Assembly (NCBI RefSeq): GCF_009730915.1
Contig: NC_052479.1
Span: 124,001-188,000 of the forward strand
Direction of reading: 5' to 3'
DNA from: Dioscorea cayenensis subsp. rotundata
Taxonomy: Eukaryota; Streptophyta; Magnoliopsida; Dioscoreales; Dioscoreaceae
DNA length: 64,000 bases
Shown: piece by piece, positions 23,101-34,717 of the stretch
Layout: each line of letters begins with the position of its first letter
How positions within the stretch are numbered: position 1 is the stretch's first letter
The notes under the pieces: model-generated
What the model saw: only the letters and a program-made list of their open reading frames with translations
The model's database searches: none
What the model was told of the DNA's origin: nothing
Made by a program: the position numbers and the translations under genes

Positions 23101-24450
23101 TGAGAGGCGGCCTATTGTGTTTGTCCTATCTTTTGTGTTTTCTTGCCATGCCAATATGCCATTATGAAAAAAAGGAGAAAAATAATAATAAAAATATTAT
23201 TAAAAGTGTAGTTACAAAGGAATGAATCCAATATATCAATTAATCAGTAGTAGTAGCGGTGAGTGGAAAAAGGGAAGACAAAGGGCATGGTCCTTCACGT
23301 GCCATGAAAACTAAGAAAGAGACTTGGTTGGCTACATGGTTCGCTTGAGTCCAATCTCTCCACGCCAACGTTCTCATCCCCTTCACACCACCATCCTCTT
23401 CCCTACCATCTCTTTCACCTTATCTTTCTTAATTTCTCTCCTCTTTAATTCTAAAGACATTTAAATCAATTATTAATTTTATTCAAGTTAATATAGATAT
23501 ATATATACACATATCACATATGTGTGTGTTGATAGTATAGTGCCATGTGCTTTTATTCTTGATACTTGAGTCCATGGGGTTGTGGTTAAATTAGATTCAC
23601 TAAAAAAATAATAATAAATTATTAAAAAAAAAAAAGTAAAAGCATGCATATGTGGTGAAGGAGGTACGTCATGTTTGCTTGTAAGTTGTAACTTGTGTTA
23701 TCCGTTTTATCACTATTAAAGATTGGTTTTTTTATTTTTAAATTTTTATATTAGATTGATGGACAAAAATGCAAGTCTAATCAAGGAAAATGGACAAATA
23801 GTTATATATAGCGTAAAGAGAGCGAAAGAATAAAATATAATATGTTGAATGGACGAACATGAAAATATTGAATATTTATTTCATAATCTTTATATTTGAT
23901 TTTTGAAGTCATCTTTTGGTGTATGTATATATATATATAATTAATAAAAGAGAATATATATATATATATATATTAAATTGTCAGTGAGATTTGTGGTTTG
24001 ATGATATTAGGCTCCACCGAGCTCAACATCAGCAATTTTTTTGGCTCGCTTACAATCGTGACTTGCATCAAAACAAAAAATAGGAACAAAGAATAAATAT
24101 AAAGCTGAGTTGGATTTTAAAATATATGTAATTTGTGCATTTAGTTATGATGATATATAGGAAACGACAAAGTAAATACTCATTGTTATTTGTTATATAT
24201 ATATAAATATATATATATTATTTATGTTTCGGGCTGATAAATGATAAGTTTTTTTTTGACTTTTAGAAAACACATTTTTATGAATTAAATTAAAATTTAC
24301 ATGTTATTTTACGCAACAAAGGATAATATCAATCACCATCTCTCAACTACTCACTTATATGATGCATTTGATATTATTTTGGTTAAATTTGCTAAAATTA
24401 TAGGAAATGTTTGTTTGATTGCGGAGTTTTAACTCAAATTGATTTCTTTA
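20179..24450. other. TPR gene leader/promoter and long AT-rich intergenic region
   Basis: The first ~400 bp are probably the leader and promoter of the TPR gene. The remainder is AT-rich, with AT microsatellites at 20597-20617, 23929-23938 and 23954-23972 and small direct repeats near 22340-22400 (GAAAATAATTTGYGAATTAT). No gene was recognised. Confidence 0.45.
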
Positions 24451-24551
24451 AAGAAATAAATTTTTTTTTTTTTTAAAAAAAAAAAAGTGGATAAACCATA
24501 ATTTATTAAAAGGAATCAAACAAGTACATAAAGCAACACAACCAAGAAATA
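24451..24551 (-). mobile_element. Short LINE 3'-end insertion
   Basis: A T-run and an A-run are followed by GTGGATAAACCATAATTTATT, the complement of the LINE 3' end (GGTTTATCCA...). AAGAAATA at 24451-24458 and 24544-24551 is a possible 8-bp target-site duplication. Only about 85 bp of element is present. Confidence 0.55.
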
Positions 24552-25086
24552 GAAATCTTTGCATGATTTATCTTTAAAAATTTTTGTTGAAACAGAATTA
24601 ATTGTATTTTTATTTTTATTTTATTTTTTTTAACATAATTAAGATTAAGTATAAATTTCTTTATTGGATAAGTGTAAGAATGCGAAAATGACTCAAATTG
24701 GAACCTTCATTACTCCATTATCAAATGAAATATTGACTTTTTTTTATATATATTTTATTTACTCATTCACCATTGCCTTTAGTGACCATCCTCTCAGCAA
24801 CCAGCACATTACTTGACTAAATCATTTAACCCCAAACTAATCACAATGACAAATGATTCAACCTCTTCAACTGTCTTTAATTAGTATTTTTAACTTTTTT
24901 CTCCTTCTCTTAACCCCACTTCATCATTGGTAGATTCCAAGGGATTCTATTGTATTATTATATACCTTAACTTGCTTTAAAATATTTCTATCAATTTTAT
25001 AGTTTGCCATTCTATTTTTTTATTTTTATTTTTAATATAAAGTTATGATTTACTTATTTATTATTTATTTTTTTTGGTTAAAATAG

Positions 25087-25295
25087 ATTATTGGGCCAAC
25101 AACCATTTGGTCTATTGGCATCGGGTCCTTTGCGTAAAGTGTTCACCTCGAGTGTCGAGCGTGGCTCCCTGAGTTTGATCCCTATCTTGCGTAAGGTGAG
25201 GGCACAGTTCGGTGGTAAGTGCTGCTCCTCCACGTGTTTGTCCCTGGGTTACGGTGCTTATCGCCTTTCTAATAATAAAAAAAAAAAATTATTGG
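25087..25295 (+). mobile_element. tRNA-derived SINE with 8-bp target-site duplication
   Basis: ATTATTGG flanks the element at 25087-25094 and 25288-25295. Inside are an A-box-like TGGTCTATTGG, a B-box-like GAGTTTGATCCC about 50 bp further on, a GC-rich body unlike the surrounding AT-rich DNA, and a terminal A-run. Total element length is about 193 bp. All of this is typical of plant pol III-transcribed SINEs. Confidence 0.8.
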
Positions 25296-25924
25296 TATGT
25301 GACATCTTTTCCAAGCTTGAAGAGACATGAATCACCAATGTGACTGGCCAAGACTAGGCAAAGGAACATAATTGAGAAATAAATAAATATAAGATGAAGA
25401 AGAAGACGTGAAAAAACACCAATTTGAATGAGCAAGACTAGCCAAAGCCCAAAGGAACAGAAGAAGTGCTAAAATTAATTAAAAAGTAGAAGAATGGGGC
25501 AGTTGATGGAATCAAGTGGGCTGCGATGCATGGTGTCGTTACGTACGGAACCTGGTCCACAAAACCTAAAGGATGGTGGTCGGGCTAGCCTCGTGGACCT
25601 CATACTCCGCTACACCACCAACTAGTGCATGCAACTTGCTTCTGCTACATCCAATCACATGCCTCTTTATTCCTTTTTCTATTATTATTATTATTATTAT
25701 TATTGGTTCTCAACCGCTTGTAAGATATCTACCTGAATTTTTAATCAATATTATTTACATTAAAAACTAATTGAATACTTATTTCCCTTTTGAAGTTTCA
25801 CTCCATATATATATAAAAAGAAGCTAATATATCTCATTTTAATCTTTTAATATATATGTTAAACGTAATTTTTGATATTCGATCTCGAGTTCTCTATGAA
25901 ATAAACATATTATTAAAGGAATCT

Positions 25925-25955
25925 GGTGCCAATAGACCAAAAGACCGTTGGCATC
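25925..25955 (-). mobile_element. Fragment of the same SINE family
   Basis: GGTGCCAATAGACCAAA on the plus strand is the complement of TTTGGTCTATTGGCACC, matching the 5' A-box region of the SINE at 25095. Only the first ~30 bp are recognisable. Confidence 0.5.
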
Positions 25956-26188
25956 TTGCATGCATTATATCAAGTTGTTTTTATATTAATTAATACTATA
26001 CAGCAACGGAAAAAAAAATAATATTTTCCTCCATTTATAATTTTAAAGATTTGTACCATTTATTTTAAACATTTTTTTGTTTTCATATTTTAATATAGAT
26101 TTTTTTTTAAAAATAAATTTAAAAAAAGTATTGTATAATAGATACACCTTCAGAGGGCATAGATGCATATATTTGCAGGCCTGAGTTC

Positions 26189-26371
26189 AGCCCACTGGGC
26201 TTCTCTCTAGGCCGGGTCGGGTTAACGGGTTAACGGTTTTTCATTTGCATCCGTAGCTAGTGAACAAATCCGTAACCCGCGCGGTAGCGTTCGTTAGCCT
26301 CATCCCGCCGTCAACGATCACGCTAAAGCCCTGCTTCATCTCTCTCGCTGGAGCTTCAACCCTAGATCCCG
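26189..26371 (+). promoter_or_regulatory. Promoter/leader of the CGI121 gene with palindromic site II-like element
   Basis: AGCCCACTGGGCTT (26189-26202) combines two inverted TGGGCY (site II, TCP-type) cores about 170 bp upstream of the ATG. The GC content rises sharply here compared with the AT-rich upstream DNA. Regulation is inferred from plant housekeeping promoters. Confidence 0.45.
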
Positions 26372-28575
26372 ATGAAGGAGTTCAACGTGAATGGAAGTAC
26401 CCTCTCGCTTGCCCTCTTCACCGATGTCTCTAATAGCAAGTGAGCCTCGTTCTCTTCCTCTCTGTACATCTTTTGTTTTTTTTTTTCCATCTTCCCGTTT
26501 CTCTGGAGCCCCATGGATTAGGTTTTTCTAATATTCTGTTTTTTTTCCTTTCTTAATTGACTATGAGTGGGAAATGCTTTTAATTGTTATGTTAACTTAG
26601 AACTAATTGAGAGGATTTCGGCATTTATTAGAGCCGATTATTGTACTTATAGCAGATGGAAGTTGGAGAAATATTGTTTGTAATATCATTAGGTTTTCAT
26701 GAATTTGGATATCATTTGCTGAAAAATTAGTACATTTTGGAAAGTTGGTATTTTTTTTAGTTATTGACTAATATCTCATCTAAGCATAGCAGTGGGTGTT
26801 GGTACAATCAGTATATTTCTTTTTCTCGCAAAATAAATTGATTAGGTGTGAATATCATGCATTTAGTTGTCTTGTTCCTTAAAGGTGATAACTTGCCATT
26901 GATTTTCAGGGAATTATTGAATTTGATTCAAGAAGGAAAATTGGAGCCAGAAGTAGCTCTTCTGAACGCGTCACTGGTATGACTTGCTTTCAATCCTTGT
27001 CGCATATATAGAGCCCTCGTCTCTTTGGTTGTATTATTTCTACAATTTTTTTTTTTCTGTATTTCTTTTTTTCTGGGCACATAGTGTTACTGTAACATCT
27101 CTCCTCATTTGGACAGATTCCTGATGTTTTCCCCATTCTAGCAGCAGCTCATAAAGCAGTTTTAGATAAATCAAGGGAGTCACTGAAAACACGGTCACTT
27201 CATTCAGAGCTTGTTTATAATTACTCAGGATCCAAACATGTATGTTGCTCATCGCTCTTTGTTGCATGTTTCTTTATATATCTCAATTCTTAGTGCATTG
27301 CACTGTTTTCAACAAGATTAAATTTTACACCAGATCACTGAGTCATTGAAAAGATGTGGAATTTCAGACAACACAACCTACATTCTTGCAGCTCGTTTTA
27401 GTGCTGCTCACGGCGAGGTATAACCATTTAGTGTTCATAAATCCTTTTTGACATTTTTCCAAATTATGGAGGAATTTACTTCAGTCGAGATATTGGTAGT
27501 TTTTGTGTAGTGTAATCATAATACTATAGTTCGTTTTAACTATGATTGGAAATGAGACTTTTGAGATGTCAGTTTTCTTGCAGGTAGACCTTTTTGAATT
27601 GCTATATGTTTTCTTTTTGTGCCGTTTTTCCTTATGGGAATCCTGTTCCCTATGCTTGTACATTGCTTTTTTTTCTTTTAATGAATTGCAGTTTATCCTT
27701 TTTTCATATTTAAAAAAAAAAAAAACAGAAATAAAATATGATTGGAAGCTACTCCAATGGTCAGGTGTACATGGTGCTGTTGCAGAACATTTTCAGTTCC
27801 AGTTTTTTTTGTTTTTGCTTGAATATTTCCTTCTTTATTACCTCTTGAGAATAGACAAAATAAAATATAACTTTTCCTGTTTTGAGATTAAGTTGTGCAA
27901 TTAAATGATGGATGTTCTTTTTGCTGTTCATAAATTAACATTCTTGCATGCGGTTTTCTTCTGCATCAAATTGAAGTCTGAATCTGTTAAACTTTATTTG
28001 CTCATATCATTGCATTCAGATCTTTGTGCATTATATCTAAATTTCTGCACTGTATGACTCAGAAGGTGAATTTCAGGCTCCTTTGCACTGACATTAGACA
28101 ATTTAATGTAGATTAAAATATTATGGATTGATAAATGGAGGCGCATATGTAGTAGGAAGGCCAAGGTCTAAATTGATAGTTAGGTTTCATATAAAGTGCG
28201 AATAGTAGTTTATTTAGGCTCCTCCGCATGTGTGCTAATATTTGTGTTTTTGCCTCAGCCAATTACTAAATTGGCCAAAAGTTTTGTTTGACGAAAGAGT
28301 TTATATGACAGATGAAAAATGTGGAGAAACTCATCAAAGGAACAGAGATTGACTTGGAAGAGTTGGAAGCTAGGGCCGATCACTCTCAGATTAAAAAGGT
28401 ATTTTGCTATTTAGATTTCAAATCCCACAATCAATATGGTTTACTTCTTTGTTGCTATCAAATGACGGCCCTCTTCTTCTCTGATCAGCATTATAAAATC
28501 TCCATCCAAGAATTAGAGATATCTTCAGTCCCTGATGCAATCACATGTAGGATTGCAGCTCGAGATGCCCTGTGA
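26372..28575 (+). CDS. CGI121: KEOPS/EKC complex subunit CGI121 (TPRKB homologue)
   Basis: The family binds tRNA and the kinase subunit Bud32/PRPK within KEOPS, which makes the t6A37 modification of ANN-decoding tRNAs. Six exons: 26372-26439, 26910-26976, 27117-27239, 27334-27417, 28312-28398 and 28489-28575, giving 171 aa (human TPRKB has 175). Family signatures are visible in order: TLSLALFTDVSNSKELL near the N-terminus, ASLIPDVFPILAAAHKAVLD, KTRSLHSELVYNYSGSKHIT, ESLKRCGISDNTTYILAARF, and the C-terminal PDAITCRIAARDAL. All splice phases agree. The protein is complete and soluble, with no sign of damage. Intron 4 (28 codons after exon 3) is the longest, at about 0.9 kb. Confidence 0.93.
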
Positions 28576-29741
28576 GAGGCTATTCTAATTTTAATGTACT
28601 GGTACTAATATTTCCCACCTTTTGTTGAGCCTATGATCATCATTCAGAACATGAATTCTTTCATATCATTCAAGGGCAATATCTGTCATCCAAGTAATCT
28701 GGAAAGTGGATTTACCCCTTACATCTTTATATTGTTTGTAACCAAAGATTGGCAAATAATGTGTATTTCCCTCCTTTGTCTTCTTAAAACATTGAGGAAT
28801 TTATAGCATTTTTCTGTTGTTGAGGATGCATGAACTATGTTGCTTGTGACTTACGTATCTTATCCTGCCTATTTATGTGTATATTGTAAAACATTGATTA
28901 TTCTGCATGGCCACAAACACCAATTTAATGACATTTCAGAGAGCAGCCATCAGGGCAGCAACAGGTAATGTATTTTTTTATCTTTCATCTTGGGAAATTG
29001 TCCAATCACTTCAATTTTATAGGCCCGTTATTTTGTTATTAGGTCTGGATGTTGCTCTGTGTGAGTGGCACAATAAAAGAAATTGGTTGACCATTATTGC
29101 CTGTAAGTTGTGAAAAGGCTACGGGACTGGATGCTTTCCCTGCTTTTTCACAGGAAAGAGTAATCTTACTCTCAAGACCCTATAGGTTACAGTTCTAATT
29201 AGTTTTCCTATTGAATTAACCTTTTATAGGAGGTTTTTTTGCGGTCCATGTTCAGCAATGCTGAAGATATAAGATTCAGATTAATTTTGAAGTGTTATGG
29301 CGTGTCGAAGAATATAAAGTAGATTTCTTGTCGACATTTTAAAGACAAGTTGAGCTTTTGAAATGATTGAAATCCATCATAAGTGAGAGTTTCATGCAGC
29401 TTGCTGTAGAAGAGCATGGGAAGGGGATAGAGCTGTTTTATTTTTTGAAAAGGATCGAACTATTTGGTGTTGCAACTTTGTTAGGTGAAGTATGATTTTA
29501 CTTGACACTTTTTACCATCTAGTTTAGAGCCATTACTTCACATTCATTTAAATGATTGCTCTACATTTTTTCCAAATATGGGCAAGACACAGGATCAATC
29601 CCTTGACCTCTCAGTGGGTAGGGGAATAAAAAACAATTCTTCCATTCTAGGCGTATTGCTTGACAATTCATTTCTCAGCTGTACTGCGATACTTGTATCT
29701 TTACATTGCAGATTATGGTTTAGGATGGAGTAGGGAAAGGA
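28576..29741. other. 3' flank of CGI121 and intergenic DNA
   Basis: After a short 3' UTR there is AT-rich, non-repetitive sequence. Short open frames at 28907-29113 have no family features. No gene was recognised. Confidence 0.45.
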
Positions 29742-29994
29742 AACTTTATTCTTTTTTTTTTTAATTTTTATTTTTATTCACAAATGTGGACAAGTCACGT
29801 GTTAGAGGCGTGCCTAGGGCCGGGAATTGGTCAGCCAGTCTTACGTTGGGACACGGCCGCTTGTGCTCACAGTGGGGATCAATTTCCACCAATTGGCATT
29901 TGGGAGCATTTGAACTCGGGACAATGAAAGCCACTATCTTAACCTTATAAAAGTGGAGCTGTGCCTCTGAGCTAGCTCGTTGGTAACTTTATTC
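29742..29994 (-). mobile_element. tRNA-derived SINE with 10-bp target-site duplication
   Basis: AACTTTATTC lies at 29742-29751 and 29985-29994. Read on the minus strand, the 233-bp insert starts near a good A-box (TAGCTCAGAGGCAC), has a B-box-like GAGTTCAAATGC, and ends in CTTGTCCACATTTGTG plus an A-rich tail. The long perfect flanks imply a fairly recent insertion. Confidence 0.85.
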
Positions 29995-30752
29995 ATCTTA
30001 ATCAATTAGAATCTATTAATTTGTAGAAGGATTTGATCATCTTGTGGAAGATGTTTCTGTGTCCAGCATTGAGGGCTTCACCAGCACCCATCTATCACAA
30101 TAGCCAAGAATTATCATGCATGACAGCAGTATCTACCTTGTCTTTCTATGTCTGCATGCTTTAGCAATTGTACCCAATTTCCTTACCTGTCTCACCAACC
30201 CAACTGCTATAATTAATTGTTACGATAAATCCCATTGGTTTCTTTTCATCCTTCTTGTTTCTATTGAATTTGTTTCTAATATTTTTTTATTTCTGTGGGC
30301 CAAATGATAGGTGTGCTGTCTCATTCATCCCATTGGAAATCAGCTTATTAGGGGTTCTATTAAGAGAGATTAAATAGTTTATTGTTATATAAACTGAAGT
30401 ACAGCAAAAGGTATCAAATCCTTTTACACCCAATTTTGTCCTGTTTGATTTAGTTTACTGGTAAATTTATCCATTATCAAGTGCATGACTGATGAGGATT
30501 AATTAACTATTGTGAGGTCTTTTATTCCCTACTTGTTCACCTAGTGCAAAAACTTTACTTGGCAGTCAACTAGTTTGGTTGCAGAGTACTCTGAAGTTGG
30601 TGAGCAGGAACCTCAAAAAAAAGGGTTGCACTAATGGTTTTGTTTGCTACATGCCCATCCTCTATAAATTATTATATTTGCTGAAGATTTTTTTAAGATG
30701 ATTAACATGCTACATATGTTATTACTGTTGCTTGTGATAGAAATATATAGTT

Positions 30753-30890
30753 GGTGAGGATTTAGACTGTTGTTATCTTTAGACTCACTTGTTGTTTTTT
30801 CTCCGTTGTACTTCTCTGTATTTTTTTTTTTTTTTTTTTTTTTTTAATAAATTAGTGGTTTATTTATTTATTTTTTTTTAAAAAAAAATA
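30753..30890 (+). mobile_element. LINE 3' tail fragment, copy 1
   Basis: Contains GGTGAGGATTTAGACTGTTG, TTTTCTCCGTTGTACTTCTC and AATAAATTAGTGGTTTATTT, then T and A runs. The same order with few changes recurs at 46705-46812. The terminal GTGGTTTAT block is the LINE 3' end motif. Confidence 0.6.
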
Positions 30891-31678
30891 TATAATTGGT
30901 TTCTTGAGATCCAGATTCTATTATTTTGCATTAGCTATTTGTTTTAGTTATATGTTCATAATCTGCATAATATGACATATCTGCTGACTAAGCCAATCAT
31001 GTGCTTGATATTGGCTCATTCATGATTTCCAAAACACTTCCCAGATTTGAATTCTGTTAGGGTCACTTTCTCAATGGCATATGTTCTGAGACAATGCGAT
31101 ACTAGGCATTAAAAGGGGAAGTGGTGCAAAAGTTTAGTACCTTTCCCAAGCACTCAGAACCCAAGTCTAGGGTCAGTTAACATTAATAAGGTCCCCTAGA
31201 CTGTTCAAGGCTACTTAATTTAGTTGCGTAGTGATGTAAGTTGGTTCATGAATGTAAGTAGGTTTATACCGAAAAGTTGGTTGAGATGTCTATCTCTCTC
31301 CCATGTGGATTGAGCTGGAGAATAACTATTTGGTCTTTCATATGTTTCTCTCATCTGAAATGGCAATTGATTTAGGGGCGTGTTATATTTGAATCGCATC
31401 ACCTTACTTCCATTAAAATGGGGTGGTCTTTTTAAAGCACATAGTAATAATAATAGTAATAGTGAGTTTTCCTTTCTTGCCTTACTTTGCTGCTTCACAC
31501 CATTCAAAGCCTCATCTCACCTCTTGAATGTCTGTACTATTAAGTCCCACGGATTTAATAAGCATCTAATCACCCAACAACCCTATGAATACCCTCTCAA
31601 AGTTTTAGCTGCTTTTATCTTGTGCTTGTGGCCGTGATAATGGTCATATCTTGAAAATTAGGGATTTAATTTAGGTAC

Positions 31679-31728
31679 AAATCTAAAAAAAGAAAAATAG
31701 ATAAACCACATTTTAGGCTTAAATCTAA
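31679..31728 (-). mobile_element. Ultra-short LINE-tail insertion with 8-bp duplication
   Basis: AAATCTAA at 31679-31686 and 31721-31728 flanks 34 bp that include AATAGATAAACCACA, the complement of the LINE 3' motif GTGGTTTATCTAT. Confidence 0.5.
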
Positions 31729-31825
31729 ACATTTTGTTGCGTCACGGAACTATTTGTATTTGACTCAAATAGTGTGTTTGTCTGCAATGAAATCAGTCTA
31801 GAAAACCAAAAAGTTCTAAGTACAT

Positions 31826-32010
31826 TTTTTTTTCCTTTTTTTTGTGTGTATATCTTGAAAAAGTTACCATTTGAATATGTTGTCTAAATGTATTTCAATC
31901 TCATTAGAACCGGGACCCCAGTTCCAATGACTTCTCTAGCTACCAGGAATCAAATGTGAGAACTTGAGAATTTAGTTCCCCTGCCCAATTAGAGGCTACG
32001 AAACACACAC
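31826..32010 (-). mobile_element. Possible old tRNA-type SINE relic
   Basis: On the minus strand an A-box-like TAGCCTCTAATTGG is followed about 40 bp later by a B-box-like CACATTTGATTCC and a GC-richer body, ending near a T-run on the plus strand (31826-31843). No flanking duplication was found. Confidence 0.35.
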
Positions 32011-32024
32011 CTTGGCCAACCCAA

Positions 32025-32520
32025 ATCAGTGGATGGTGGCATTTGTGCCAACCCTAATGAATGCGCAGCTGCTTGATAATTAACGTATCAGTGGATAATT
32101 TCCTTTGATGCCAATCCTAATGAATGCACGGCAAGCACAGCTTCCTGCTTTCTAGATAAGAAATCAGGAGTTAAGTTAATCTCATCTAATGCCAACCCTC
32201 TCAACTTCCTGCTTCCTAACCAACTAATTGGACTTTTGTAGGAAGCCACCCTGTGATTGTGTGAGTCAGTGTGCGTCACAGAGATATAGAGAGAGAGATT
32301 GAAACTTTTACGTGGACACCTACCTGTTTATAGTTTCAAACATTAGTTGAGAAAAGAACAACCATAAAGTCTGCTGAAAGGAGACCAACTCACCATCACA
32401 AATATGAATACAAGTAAAGGATGCCTGAATTGATGCATGGTTTTGCGTGTCTAGAATTAAAGGCCCACAAGTTAGCTCGCAACTGTACTCCGGCCTTTCC
32501 TTTCTACCCTCCTATTTATA
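32025..32520 (+). promoter_or_regulatory. GPAT promoter with a duplicated ~62-bp segment and TATA box
   Basis: ATCAGTGGAT followed by GCCAA(C/T)CCTAATGAATGC occurs twice, starting at 32025 and 32087, with a partial third echo (GCCAACCCTCT) near 32190. A TATA-like CTATTTATAT sits at 32512-32521, about 60 bp before the ATG, which fits a short leader. Confidence 0.5.
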
Positions 32521-32575
32521 TTTCTCCTCCCTTCTCTATCCACCACACTTCCATCTCCTCCTATCTCTTTAGCTA

Positions 32576-34717
32576 ATGGAGACTAACCATGTTTTCAAAC
32601 CCATTAACAAGTGTAGCTCAATAGGGAGATCAGAGCAAACAGTGGTGGCTGATCTTGATGGCACACTTCTTGTGTCTAGGAGTGCATTCCCTTATTACAT
32701 GCTTGTGGCCATTGAAGCTGGCAGTCTTCTTAGAGGATTAGTTCTTCTAACTTCTGTCCCTCTTGTGTACATTATCTACTTATTCTTCTCAGAGGCATTG
32801 GCTATACAAATGCTTGTGTACATAGCCTTTGCCGGGTTGAAGATCAAAGACATTGAGATGGTGGCGCGCTCTGTCTTGCCAAAGTTTTATGCTGAGGATG
32901 TCCACCCTGAGGGGTGGAGAGTGTTCAGTTCTTTCGGCAAGAGATTTATCGTGACCGCAAACCCGAGAATTATGGTTGAGCCTTTTGTTAAGGACTTTCT
33001 TGGCGCAGAGAAGGTCCTGGGGACAGAGCTGGAGATTGGAAAATCTGGAAGAGCTACTGGGTTTGTAATAAAACCTGGTGTTCTTGTTGGTGAGCATAAG
33101 AAAGAGGCAGTTGAACAGGAATTCCGTGATAACTTGCCTGATCTTGGCATTGGAGACAGAGAGACTGACTATGGATTCATGTCCATTTGCAAGGTACGTT
33201 CTATGTAATGCAACGCTAATATTCTTTTTATTTAAGTTTCTCACGTTTGTCATTATACCTATTTATTGTTTTGCATCTTTTTCTCCATCTCTGCTTTTCT
33301 TGTGATTTTAAAAGGTATGATAGTACTATTATACAAATTGATAAAATCTTTTTACCCTGTTTGTCTTTATTTTGGTTTTTTTTTTTTAACTAATAATATT
33401 TAAACTCTGCAACTCAAATGATTTTACCTCATGCTTTCCATCTTTGGATTGTGGGCCTGAATGATTTGCTCATTCACTCACTTGTGTGGGAATAATATTT
33501 ATTTCCTTCCCATTGGTCCACGTGGGAAACTCTCTCTCTTTTGATTCTCTGACAAACTCATCTTTAGTTGTTTCCCTCTGTTTTTTCCTTCTGTCAATTT
33601 AGCATGTCTCTAGCAATTACTTAACCCTCTGGTGATTGCTTGTTTACCTCAAACTAGTTGCATTAATGTCTATCTTTCAATTCTCATCCCCCTTCCACAT
33701 GCCTTTATTTAATGCCTGTAACCAATGGTAGTTAGTCCATTGATTCCATCTGTAATTAGACTGTACAGGCCAGTCTGATACAGAGATGAATTATACTTTA
33801 TGAATGAATGAATGAATGAATAAGTGATGTATATAATTCTCAATGTTTTGCAGGAAGCATATATTGTGCCAAGCATGAAAATTAAGCCATTGCCAAGAGA
33901 GAAGCTACCGCAACCGATCATATTCCATGACGGACGGTGGGCGCAGAGGCCAACACCGTTGATGGCTCTGCTCACATTCATCTGGATGCCGATTGGCTTC
34001 ATTGTGTCACTGATCCGTGTCTACTGCAACATCCCTCTCCCGGAGCGCATTGTATTCTACACTTACAAGATTATGGGCATCAAACTAGTTGTCAAGGGAA
34101 CACCACCACCTCCTCCAAAGAAAGGCCATCCAGGCTACCTCTTTGTCTGCAACCATCGCACCGTGCTTGACCCGGTTGTTACTGCAGTTGCGCTGGGCCG
34201 TAAAGTCAGTTGTGTCACATACAGCATTAGCAAATTCTCCGAGCTAATTTCTCCAATCAAGGCAGTGGCTTTATCAAGAGAACGCGAAAAAGATGCGGCC
34301 AACATCAAACGTTTGCTCGAGGAAGGTGACTTAGTGATTTGCCCGGAAGGTACAACATGCAGAGAACCATTCTTGCTGAGATTCAGTGCATTGTTTGGTG
34401 AACTAACAGATAGGATTGTCCCGGTAGCCATTAATACAAAACAGAGCATGTTTCATGGCACAACTGTGAGGGGCTGGAAAGTGTTTGACCCTTATGTTGT
34501 ATTCATGAATCCCAGGCCTGTTTATGAGATCACATTCTTGAACCAGTTACCCCGTGAGCTCACCTGCGCTGGAGGCAAAACACCAATTGAAGTCGCTAAT
34601 TATATACAGCGAGTCATCGGTGCCACGCTTGGGTTTAAGAGCACCGACTTCACTCGCAAACATAAGTACAGCATCCTCGCTGGAACCGATGGCCGTGTGC
34701 CGGAGAAGAAGGAGTAG
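32576..34717 (+). CDS. GPAT6: Glycerol-3-phosphate 2-O-acyltransferase, GPAT4/6/8 type (cutin synthesis)
   Basis: Land-plant sn-2 acyltransferase of the ER that makes cutin and suberin monoacylglycerol precursors. The GPAT4/6/8 clade also has phosphatase activity. Exons 32576-33193 and 33854-34717 give 493 aa (Arabidopsis GPAT6 has 501). The N-terminal HAD-like phosphatase motif DLDGTLL is intact (26-32). Hydrophobic segments follow ([20 protein letters not shown], then [20 protein letters not shown]). The acyltransferase block NHRTVLDP is at 306-313 and [18 protein letters not shown] starts near 370. Overall similarity ([32 protein letters not shown]) favours GPAT4/6/8 over GPAT5/7. The gene appears complete and functional; the exact orthologue (GPAT4, 6 or 8) is uncertain. 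Confidence 0.92.

Larger units (their letters stand above)
29995..32024. other. Intergenic DNA between CGI121 and GPAT
   Basis: AT-rich, with the LINE and SINE pieces listed separately and long T/A runs at 30821-30890. No gene was recognised. The open frame at 31220-31507 (minus) has no family features. Confidence 0.45.
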
